From contig CM076152.1 of NCBI GenBank assembly GCA_038025085.1, forward strand, positions 29,329,501 to 29,393,500: 64,000 nt of DNA. The letters are read 5' to 3'. This document shows, in pieces, positions 43,601 through 55,600 of the stretch (its first letter is position 1; each line of letters starts with the position of its first letter). Position numbers and translations under genes: made by a program. The notes beneath the pieces are model-generated. The model was not told the origin of the DNA and did not search any database. It worked only from the letters and a program-made list of their open reading frames with translations. The DNA is from Tetragonia tetragonoides. Its lineage: Eukaryota > Streptophyta > Magnoliopsida > Caryophyllales > Aizoaceae.

Positions 43601-46600
43601 AACTCTATGGCTCCCCTAAAGGTGCGAGCTTTTACTTGGACCTTGTGCTAGGCAAGATAAAAACACACATGATGGTGCAGAGCAGGCGACCTCGTTGGAC
43701 TTGGGCCCTTTTGCCAGATGTGTGTGTGTGTGTTTGTGTGTGTGGTATGTAAGCGTGGTTGTGATAAGTCTGAGAACTGTGCTCATTTATTCTTGCATCG
43801 TGAGATGGCACATTTTTTTTTAAGATGGCCATGGGCTGCCTTGTCATGCCATCGTGCCTGGAGATCCTGAAGGGCTTCGTGTCGTTCTGCCTAACCCCTA
43901 TGGTTAGCCAAGGCATGGCCAAGGCGTGCTTCATGCCGCCCACGTGCTACTCTCGTTTCTTGGGCCTTTTTCATATATTTTTGTTTATTGTTACTTTTTT
44001 TTGTGGGCCGGACCGTGCCGTTGGCGTGCCATGCCTACTAGGTTATCAGAAAATCCGGGATAGGCACAACTCACTAGTTCGTGCCATGTGCTGGGCCGAG
44101 GTTGTGCAAGAGTTGGGCTGGGCCATACCGGACTGACAGCGTGCCAGCCTGACCTGTGCCCATCCAACTTCTTTATACTCTTTGGTGTTGTGGGAAAACT
44201 TTTGTTATTCCTGTCACTCTCGAACAATTGTTGCAGGATAGACATGTGGGGCTAATAAGGGAAAGACAATAGATTGTTTTGGCAGTGTGCTCTTTACCAC
44301 TTCTTTAGGCCTTTGGTTAGAGCGGAATCCACTCAATTTTGCGTGGGTTTTGCATTCTCTTGAGCTTGTGTAAAATTGGGTAGTATATTGATATATATTG
44401 AAAAATGTCGACTGTGGAGCATAATGATGCTAAATATGTAACTCTATCCCAAAGCATCCCAAGTGAAACGGAAATTTATTGAACACCCTTGCATTTCTCT
44501 CCAACTAAATGCACCATAAAACTTCGACCACTGCACAACGCCGCAGCAGCCTCCTCTTCTTCCCTCCGCCAAAACCCAGAAAACGAATCTGTAATAACGC
44601 CACCACAGTAACAGGAAACACCATCTCTTCCCAAGCATACCAAACATCCTACCCCAAAGGTACAAGCCACATTGCACCAAAAGAAAACATATACTGCTGC
44701 CTCACGACTTGCCCAACAAAGGAAACAAACATCTGAGGATAACATAGTCCTGGGTCTTCTTCTTTGGCGCAAATCATTTGTATTAATCCTATCCAAAACT
44801 GGAGTCCACACAAATGCCCGGACCTTAAGAGGCACCTTCGCTTTCCATATAATGTTGTCAACTGGAAAAGGAGGTCGTGATGGCCTCAAGCATTGCTGGA
44901 AGGACTTGCACGAGAACTCACCCGAAGCATCCCCAACCCACTTTCTAGTATTGTCACTGTCAGAAAGGCACTGACTCCAAGAACTAAAGTAAGGCAGTAA
45001 GCTCTTCCATCTCCCAATTGTGAGGGGGCCTCCTGTAATGCGGACTGTATGAGTTAGCCTGTGAACATAAGAAATCTGCAACAGGAGCACCATGTAACAT
45101 TGACAACTGGAAAAGTCTAAGGAAATGCGTGCACAAGGGCTGTCCCTCAATCCAAATATCCTTCCAAAATCGAATCCGTAGACCACTCCCCAACTTAAAC
45201 TCGACCAAAGGTCAGAAATGTGAAGATAAAATAAGATGGAATATGAACTCAAGTTTCTTCCATCTTCAACTCAAGCATGACCAGCTTGATATTTACTATT
45301 TCAATTACACGTCTTTTTCCACAACAGAATGAAGGAAGAGTTGCATTTGTAGTGCAGATCTTGAACTTACACATGACGTTCAAATATTTGAATCACTAGC
45401 ATTTCAGTTACATTGCTGTCCTATTTATTATTAGAATATTGCTTTCTGTACGTTTTCCTGGTATTTTATTAGCTATAAGTAGAATGTAGGCTTCCATTAC
45501 TTTTCTGGTTCCCGTGGCTGCTTATCTGTTTTCTTGATGATGAGTGGATATTTTAATTAACGATGTGGGCTTTCTCTTGCGTCAACATTTCCAAGTGTAA
45601 CACCTCAAAAAAAAAAAAAAAAAAAAAAACTCTTTTAAAAGGGCCGAGGCTCCTTCCCCTTCTTCCAATTTAGATTCGTATTTTTTGTAGGGAACTATGA
45701 TCAAGGATAGAACAAATATTTTACTGGAGAACTTCTGAGATCTTTGTAGCTTTATTAACTTCATGCCACCTAAGGTGGGGAAACAGGGTAATTAGTTTGA
45801 ATAGCTAATCACACCACTAATTGCTAAATTTGTGCCCTTGGTTCAGTTTCTTTCTTCCTTTTCTTATTTCTTTTTTGGTTTACTTATCTTTTAATTGTAA
45901 GAGCGTAAATTTTTAAATTATTTAGGAAACGAGCCAATCCTCAGTATATACCAATAGAAAAGAAAATCAATCCAGCCATAGTCTGATAATCAAACACACA
46001 ACCTTCATAGATAGAGTGACAGAGTAGAAGCACCAATATATCGGGACTACAAAAAACAAAAAAAGCAAACGCAGACACACCATTGACCATACTGTATCAC
46101 TCTCAAACACTTTTGGGCACACCGCCTATACCAAGAAAGCCAAGTCCATTCATAGTGTCCATTTGATCATTAAAGTTCAAGGAAATTTGGTGCTAACACC
46201 TTCAAGAATTTAAATGACTATCGTTGATATTTTGATCTTTTCGACTTCTTAAAACTCAGACGTTCTCATTAGAATATATCATCCTCTATCGGCTGTCTCA
46301 TCATCAACTAACTCAAAGGCATCCGTAACCAATCCCTATTATTATAGAGACTATAAGCCTATAATACCCACCATATTTGGAGATATTGTGCTTCTTGACT
46401 TCACCTGGCGATCCGTCCCAAGGTGATAAGTGAAAGATGCAATTGTTATCTGTTCGTATTCAGAAATGTTAAACGCTTCAGAGGTACCCATCCTAGCATA
46501 TGAAACTCGTTCCCCTTTTGATTCCTTTACAGGCGTCCAAATCCAAAGTGCTAGGGTTCAATTTCTTTACCAGCCTCAAACCAAAGCTAAACAATTTTTA

Positions 46601-49600
46601 AAATAAACAACAATAAAGAAATCTTACACCATGTTATGGAGAGTAGGGCATGTCCTTATCTTGGGTGATCTCCCCCAAACTGTGATTTTGGACATCTTCA
46701 TGCACCTGTCAAAACAAAAACGAACTTCAGTGAGCGGAGGCTCAAAATTTTCTTATTTGAATTCCAACCTACTCAATTGTTCGCTGAGGCCTTATTCCAA
46801 TGTCTTACAAGTCATGTATCAATCAAAATTGTTCAAAGATATATCAATGGACAACAACATTCGTCCTGTGCTCATAACCGATTCAACATTACTTATTAGC
46901 ACATCAATCAGAGTTGGCATATATTCTTTGCTATAACCACAGTGTAGAATGGGTTCAACATTTCATAATCGCTTTGCAAGGGACCCCAATTATGAGCTCT
47001 AATTTGGCATGGCACCAGACATTGAATATGCTTAAGCACCGATCATCTTATGATATTCAACTATGCTACATTGCAATGAACAGAAATTTGTTATCACCTT
47101 AGCTAGGGGGCCGAAAAACACATATTCTGTAAAGACCTAGATACATTGATTCAATACAATGAATCTGGCTCTGCTTTCAATCTAACACTTCGAGATTATG
47201 TCCTTAAGGATTAAATGGCATTTCTTATTCGTCAAGGGGATGATCATTATCTGTGAAATCCTAATAGTCCAGCACATGCACAGTGTTTATTATCGTCATT
47301 TAATTCGGTTTTTGTTTATACTCCTGATATACTCAATACCCAGTGGAATTATTGCTTGACATTCCAGTACTTCTTATGTGCTCACTGTTGAACCGAACCT
47401 TGCGTAGGAAATTTGCTTGCTAAAGTCAGTATAGTTGTGGGCTTTTGATGGGCCTGTTTAGAACTTGTTAGTTGTTACTTGGCCTACATAGCATAAGGGA
47501 CTGCTATGGTGTATTTGGACCAGGCAGCAATAATGGTCATATGATTAGCATTGTAGTGATGGGAAAAGTGGAACATCACAATATAAAAGCGGAAATATCC
47601 CCAATAAATGGGGGCCGAGGTATCAATACAAGAGCGATAGAGTTAAGGCCCCAAAACAATGGGGCAAGTGTAATTGATAATTGCTTAGAAGCCCGACTCT
47701 GTTCAACCAGAACCTCAAGATAGGTAAAAGTGACTGTGAGTCTGTGTCATCAAGGAAAAGGCCCGTGTCTTATCGGCCCAGAGTGTCTAAAGATCATTTG
47801 GGAATTTAAAGATTTTAATGACTATCCTTCTTCTTCAGCTCTTTGGCTTTTCTTACATCTTTACTTGTCGCTATTGCTCCTAAATAGTTCTTTCTATATC
47901 TACTTCCTAATAGTGTATTCATTGTATTGTCTTTCTGCAGACATTGTCCCTGTATCCTTGAGGCTATAACTGCTCTGGCTGAACTTGGAGCTTCTGCCAA
48001 GGAGATTCTTTCTTTGTTTCCTCAGGTCTGTTGCTAAGTTTTTTCTTCGCAATGGAAACTTATATTTTAGCCTTTTGTTTTTATAAACTTGTGGTGCTAG
48101 TCTTGAAAATCCATAAAAGCTTCTTGCTGCTTATTCTCAACTAGGAGTTCAGTAATTTATATTTTTAAAATTTACATAATTTTCTTTTGCAAGCAGCTTA
48201 TGGATGATTTAATGGCCTACTTATATGTTTCATGCAATATGCTGAATTCATCGCTGAGCCTCTCCTCGTGTTTCTTTCAGTCTCTTTCCTTGTGTCCCCT
48301 TCTCCACCTCTCTCTGTCGTTATGCTCATTTGGATGCTGTGGTTGTGAGCTGTGACCTTAGCCATGAAGCTTATCAAAAAATGTTCTTAAATATGTATTC
48401 AAAGTAACATACTTGCTAGATTAGCTTTTTGTGTTTCCATTAACTAGTGCCTGCAAAGACTACTTGCTTATGCAAATCCCTTGGTTACAAAGTTTAGATC
48501 TTTCTGATTCGCCAGTCTATCTAATATCTTTTTGGAACTGTGAAGCCATCCCTGATGCTATTTGTCGTCCCTGTCCAAAATTTTCAGACACTAAATAGAA
48601 GTGGGAGGGCTCTCTCTGATCATCTTGAATCTAGTCGCTGGCTACAGGTAGGCAACAGATACCTGTCAATGTGTTTGCTTTTTACTTGCTTCCTGGCTTG
48701 TGAAGCATTATCATCAGTGCTCTATCTGAGCATATGATTAGTTCTCAATGGGGGCGCTCATAATCCTGATCAAAATCAAAAGTAACATGTTAAAAAAGGG
48801 GGAAAAAACATCCACTTTCTTTCTATTCCCCTGTTTGTATCATGTATACTATGCAGGTGGTGGCATGCGCTAACTCAAGTATGGTTTTCCAAGTTGCTGT
48901 GTGTATGATAGTAACTAGTAAACAGTTAATACCTTCCTTTTGTTCAACGAATAGGTGGCAGCTCTTAAGTTATCATCTTTTACCCAAATTAAGCTTGTGA
49001 ATTGGATCAGTTAGGTCTCGCAGTCTTGGGGTTGGGTTAGATTACAAGTGAGGAGGTTCAGGTTTGGTATGAGAAGTGCTCAACCTTACCGTAAACTTCG
49101 GGGTTCAGGTTAACCCACCAAGTCGATAACGTCTCTTTACTATTGTAACTCTTTCATTACTTCAAATTCGAATAATACACACAATAGTGATGCTAACGGA
49201 GATTAAGTTATTATTTTTTTCATTACTTCATGAACAAGTCATGACTGATCTTATCTAGAAAAAACAAGTCATGAATGATTTTGTCTTTTTAGTTGGGTAT
49301 CAAAATTTTATTTTAATGGTAATATATGTTCATAAATAGCAAAATGTAATTTCAACAATCAAATAAGTGGTCGTTTGGTTGAATGTGGGAAGTGCAACTT
49401 CCTAGGAACTGGTATTTCTCATGAATTAGAACTTCCTGGGAAGTGGGCAAAGTTGTTTGGTTGGCAATGGGAAGTAGAACTTCCTGGCAGGAAGTCCCAC
49501 TTACCTAGGGGGGACAAGGTAAGTGACTTCCCCCATTTTGAGGGACACTTCCCACAATTTTGTCAACCAAACAACTTTGCACTTTTCTACTTCCCTGGAA

Positions 49601-52600
49601 GTTGCACTTCCCACCTTACTCATTGTCAACCAAACAACCACTAAGTAATGGATTCAGGGCCACAATTGGAATGAATTAGGAAAAACTCTTTTTCAAGGAA
49701 AAATGTATTGCTGTGAAAAAGGATACTAGATCCATATAAGTTGACTTCAGTTTTTGTTTTTCTTCATTCATGAGATAGGACCGTAAATATAATTTTGACA
49801 ACATTATAGTCTCCAACAATTTAAATATCCAAAAAAAAAATAAGATTTCAAGTTACATTAATAGATTTAGGCTCACAACTGCAATCAATGATTTGATGCG
49901 TCTTGATCCCATGAAAGATTGAGGTTTTTGAGAGTGGAGACTGTAGGCTGTTGGCAAACAAGAAAAAAGAGTCTGGTTCTATGACCATCGAATTGTGAGG
50001 AGAAAACGTAGGAAGGATGCAGAGAAGCTGAGAAGGCGAAAAGAAGACATAACCGATACTTAAGTATCTTTGATATTTCAGTCAACCTTTCTAATAATAC
50101 CATCACATGTTGTTCCAAGGCTTTGACTGTATGGGTTGACCCACAGCAGGTCGGGTTGGACCCTCTGATATCTACGTCAATTGGTTTTGGGTTTGCAAAG
50201 TCAGGTTCAAAGCCCAAATTCTCGGGTGGTTCTTCTGGTGGAGTCAATGTTTGACAGTCTAGTCTCATTCATATCATGTACCTAGTTGAAGGGTACTGTG
50301 ACAATTCTTGTATGTGTAGTCATGTGATCTAAATTATAGTACATGGCAAAAGATAGAAGATTGGATATTTGAGAATTTCAGCGCTTGCTTTTGCCTTGGG
50401 AGGGGTATGATTAAGGTTTGCTCTGAATTGGACAAATGTAGAAACTTCTTGGTGTGTGTGCAACTTTTTCTAAATTATATTTGCATATTTCTTTTAGTGT
50501 CATTACTTTAAGCCTTTAAGTTGGAAATAAAATTTGACAAACCCTAGATTGCAAATTAATAAAAAATTTGTATGCATATTAATGAACCTTCTTTTAAGTG
50601 ACAGGAACAAATCACTGTTTTATATTTTATAAATTTCTAGGGGCCTTTCTGCTCAGTATTTGTATGTTCTCAAATTTTTGCTTTGTGTGTTGATCATTTG
50701 GTCGATCTTATGCAGCGTTATGTTGAGGCCCAGTGTTGTGTTGCATCAAATGATTATAAAGGTACATATATATAGCTAAGATTTTATTTATTTATATTCA
50801 TTTGAACAGCCAAATATTATTATAGGCAACTAATTGCCAAAAAAGTCATCTAATACAAGTTTGAGAGGCTCGGTAGAGCCCAACACCAATAAAACTCCTA
50901 AGAATAACAAGTTGTTATCCCAGACTATACAGAGTATGAAGCAGTTATACATACTACTAATCTGTGCAAGACTATGATTACATCCAAGCATAAAGAGGAT
51001 TATCCGATCCCTACTCCTATTTTTTCTAACTTGTCAGCTTCCCCATTTTGTTCTCCAATTGTGGGATATATGCTAAAGGCTGTTGGCTCCTTTATAATAT
51101 TGTCTCTCTTGTTGAAAATGCGCTACCGTTTTCATGGCCTTTTGTTCCTGTCAGAGATCCAACGAACAATGTTAATTGAACCACACACTAAATCGGGCAG
51201 GCTTTAATCCTATAGTTTGATGAATGATCTTAATTTGCTTAGAGTATCAAAAGTGCATGCACTGATGATCTCGATTAATCCAATTTCATGCTAACTATAT
51301 CATTCTTTGCACTGAAAGGCACTCTTATGAATAGGCAAATTGGAAAAAATACTGTTGATTTAACAGAATCCTCGTTGACCTGTTTCAGTTCAGTTTTTTC
51401 TCAAGACTAAAACATCTAAGAGTGGGTTTGGGATGTTTTCAACCTTGGCCAGTGATTGCGATGGGTATTTCTTATGACATCCTTGTCTTAGTTGTTTGGC
51501 TGCAAGTTGCAATGGACACAAGTTTCTCGTAGGGAACAAATTGAGCCGGTTTGGCAATCTTCTCCTAAGTTCACCTTCATCCTCTCATATCCTTCCTCCA
51601 CCTTCTCAAATTTTGACCTCCAAAAAGTTGTTTGGGGCCAAAAGTAGAAGTTAGATCGGAGTAACTTCTACTTTTAGCCCAATGGAGCCTATGGAGGAGG
51701 AGGTGAGGAAAAGGAGTTGATGGAGGAGGAATGTGAGAGAGATGTAGAAGTTTGGAGAATCTTGGCCAAACGGGTTGAAAAACTCAACTAGGATTCTAGG
51801 AACTGTAGGGAAATAAAGTTGAACCGGAAAGTGTTTGGTGTCCGGCATATAAGCTTAAGTACCTGAGTGAGGTTCGTTTCTAATTTTTTTTTATTTGAGT
51901 GGGGTGGGGTGGGGTGGGGGCAGTTATCAAGAAGCTCTGATAAGCAGTAGACAAAAGACCTAAATAGTACTTTAAAGTATGTCAATGATGCACAATTGGA
52001 AAATCAAGATCATGAATGATCACCCCTTCAAAAAGGAAAAGGTCATGAATGATCAGCAAACCCTCAAAACAACACAATAAAAGGTTAGATACACAAGTAA
52101 AAAAGAAAACTTCTTCCTGTGATCCAGTTTCCTGATCTGTGAGCCATGTATTCCTTAGAAGCTGTTAGGCTGAGGGTGCGCACTTGGAGACCATACTTTC
52201 ATGAGTCATGCGTGGAACTCAAAGATTTCAAGAAATCTCTCTATAGGTCGTGTCATAGTAAATGTCTACATTCTGGAATTATACCTAAGAGTCTGGTGAA
52301 CTGTTTCTCGAAATCAATATCAATTTCTGTCTGTGCTCTGTGGCTAAGTACTTCGTTCATAGGGCTGGTGTCTGTCTCGCAGAGGATGTATGTAAAAGTA
52401 CTAGGTTCAATCCCAGGAAGGCAAACACTTCAAACCTGAACCCCCCAAAGCAGACGTGAATGAGAAAGGAAATCAGCTGAGTTCCAATTCACCTGGTGTT
52501 GTAATTGTCACATCCTGATCCTGTATAACCATGTTGGCTGTATCAAGCAATCTTACCTGCTCAATTGGTGGTCTCAGTGCCTCTGGTTAAACCTTTCAGC

Positions 52601-55600
52601 AATGCTTGACAGCCCATGTAGCAGTTCGTTAGAGTCTGATTATTTATGCCATTCTGAATTAAAATCTTTCTTGCCTTAAGTTAAAAATCCATGACCTTCT
52701 AAATAGATGTGATAATCTTACAAGTTTGGTTGACCATGGTACTTTGCTATAAAGGAGTGGGGACTTCCTAATTTTGCAGGCTCACAGGTGCATTTATGGT
52801 GAATTAATTTAATTTTGGTGCATGACAGTTGCAGTTGCATTACATAAACAATATGCTATCGTCGTTCTAAGTCTTTTTAGGGCCCAGTGGTGCCTAGGGT
52901 GGCCAAACCTTCGGAGGAGTGATAAGGGGTGTACTTTTTACTAGGTGGAGGATTACTATCCCCTTGTACTACCTTTCCCTTTTCAGAAAACCTGTTGGAG
53001 TTGCCAAGCGGTTGGAAAAGTTGATGAGAGAGTTCTTATCGTCTGGGTCTGGGGAGAATAGGAGGGGCAATCTTGTTAGTTGGGATCTTGTGTGTAAACC
53101 CAAGTCAGAAGGAGTTCTGGGTTTTGGTCATTTGATGTCCAAGAACATCTTACTAGGAGTGGTAAGTGGCTGTGGCTCTACTCGTTGAGTCCGTGGCCCT
53201 ATGGCACCGTGCTACTAGGAGCAAGTACGACCTACAGAAGAATGGTTGGGATGCTTTTGCTGGTTCATCCATCTCTCATGCTTGTCCTTGGAAGTTCGTC
53301 TCCTTGGTATCTTCTTTCTTCTCTCCTTTGGTCAAGTATAAGGTGGGATATGGAAATTGTGTTTCGTTCTCGGAGGATGCTTGGAGTGGGCACAGTCTCT
53401 TCCAGGTTTCTTGGGCCTATCAGTTATCTACTTTGCATAATGCACCTGTTATGGACTTTTATTCTACTGTTACGGGGTCCTGGGATCTTTACTTTCAGAG
53501 GAATCCGCTGGAGTAGTAACTTGGGGAAATTATTTCACTTCTTAGTGTTCTGGATACATTTCGTTTTACTAAATCCTCGGGTTTGGAGGGGGGACCCCAC
53601 TGGGGTTTTCTCTTGCAAATCTATCATCTTAGCCTAGCATAACATCATCCCCCTTGCCTGGCTCATCACTTGATATGGAAGACCAAAGTTCCCCTTGAAG
53701 TGCGGTGGACCTTTTTTTAATTTATTTTTTAATTTTTTTGAAGTGCGGTGGACCTTAGCTCTTGATAAAGTTAACACAAAAGAAATGTTGCAGCGGAGGA
53801 GGCCTGGTTGGACGTTTTGCCCGGATATTTGTGTGATTGTGTCTACACAGTATTGAGTCTGCTGTGCTTTTGTTCTTACAGTGTAACCTGGCTCAATTGG
53901 TGTGGCGGAGACTCTGCTGTTTTGGGGAGGAGTGGGTTTGTCTTCTCACCATTACGCAATTTTATGGTGGAGTTGGTGTTGTGCTGTGATGGAAATTTTA
54001 TGGTGTTTGTGGTTAGAGTGTAATTCTAACGGCTTTTCAGGGGTATTTCATTCAAGGGGCTTTGTTTGGGATTGGGTCCTGAGGCATCCTTATGGGCAAA
54101 AGGAGCTGTTAATGGGGTATCTCTTACAGACGTCCAGTATCAACGGGGTTTCTTTTGTAATTTGTTTTCTCTTGAGGACATCTTGTCCTCCTAGATTGTT
54201 TCTTCTTTATTCAAAAAAATAATTCTGATTTAAAAAAATTGTGTTTATTGGCAAGGAGCTTCAGAATTGAGGATTAACCTAATCACTAGGTGGAAAACAC
54301 TTTGAATATTTTTCGACGTAGTTTAACCTAATCACTATTTTTTATTTCATTTACCTATAACTAGAAATAATGGTAATTATCAAAAAAAAGAAGAAATAAT
54401 GGTATGTATAGAAAAGTTCTTCGCTGACTGTTTTTGGATTCTGTTTATCATTTATGACTGTTCAATTAGCTGTATGGTTAAGGCATGTTCATGAGGTGCT
54501 AGAGAGTCGCATTATCACCAGTTCATCATGCAGTTTATATTTGTTGGGAAGTAGCAATAGTCAATGCATTTTCAATCATGTGGCCAATGGAAGCAATCTC
54601 TCTAAATCTCTATAGTTGTTGGCGTAAGGCTGGGTGGCTCTGATCCCCCTTAACCCACTCTAGGTGGAAGCATAATTTTGCAGCATTAGGATAATGGTTA
54701 TAGTAATTTATCGATCGACTTAGAATGTCTCCTTTCCTGTATCCAGCTTAGGATAAAAAGAAAAAATAATGCTTTTGTATTCTTTTGTGACAAAGTGATG
54801 GTGCAGATCCTTTTTTAAGAATCCCACTGTCCTGAATCTTTCTTGGTCAAGTGTGGTAGACAATTGAAGTTGTAGGTTTCAATCCTGTTATTTTTTCAGC
54901 TTATATATCTTTCTTTTTCCCTGTGTGAAGGTTGAGGCGATAATTGGAAAGAATGATGAAGCTATACTGAATTTTGAAAAGGTAATCATAAACTTGTTTT
55001 CTCAATGAACTTGCTCATCATCATTTCGCATATTGAGACTAGTTGTGTTGGCAGGCACGTTCTATTGATCCATATATAGTTACATATATGGACGAGTACG
55101 CAATGCTTCTCAAGAGTAAATCTGATTATCTAAAGCTAAACAAGTTGGTGCATGACTTGTTAAACATTGATCCAGCAAGACCGGAGGTTTTTGTTGCCTT
55201 GTCGGTGTTGTGGCAAAGAAAAGATGAGCGAGGAGCTCTGTCTTATGCAGAAAAGGTCTGTTGCGGATCGCTTGGTTTGGTTTGTTGACATTGTAATTTC
55301 CTTTCCCTAATTCATGAAAATAATTGTTCGTTATTAAATGTTGTGTAACATGTTTGGGCTACAGAGTATTCAACTTGATGAAAGACACGTAACAGGCTAT
55401 ATCATGAAGGTATGTCATTAATTTCATCAATTAAGAGATGTTTTTGATGAATTTCTAGTGGAGTTCTCTGTCATCAACACATATGCCCCTTTACATGATG
55501 ATGGGTAACACTTGACATTCGGGAAATATTTCAGGGTAACTTGCTCTTAGCATTAAATCGACCAGATGCAGCTGCTGGTGCCTTCAGAAATGCCCAGGAA

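Larger units (their letters stand above)
43266..47940. other. APC7 intron 6, 4.7 kb, transposon-filled
   Basis: The long intron between the exons ending KECLR and starting HCPCILEA. It contains a plus-strand LINE end (43433-43835), a GC-rich unassigned insert (43830-44240), a minus-strand LINE end (44444-45252) and a 23-A run (45607-45629). The segment 45650-47940 is AT-rich with nothing recognised. Confidence 0.6.
50762..54930. other. APC7 intron where an exon is missing, 4.2 kb
   Basis: Holds a foldback element (51538-51790), a G-run motif (51899-51920), a SINE-like stretch (52325-52440) and a LINE fragment (52900-54235). The APC7 segment of about 25 residues expected between NDYKG and VEAIIGKNDEA cannot be found in any frame by reading. 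Confidence 0.7.

Noticed and set aside
43719..43743. TG repeat as a spaced array of CRISPR type
   Set aside because: It is a simple microsatellite inside a LINE fragment; CRISPR arrays are not expected in plant nuclear DNA.
50716..54981. Direct splicing of the APC7 exons 50716-50761 and 54931-54981
   Set aside because: The phases do not fit and the joined codons give GGT TGA, an immediate stop.
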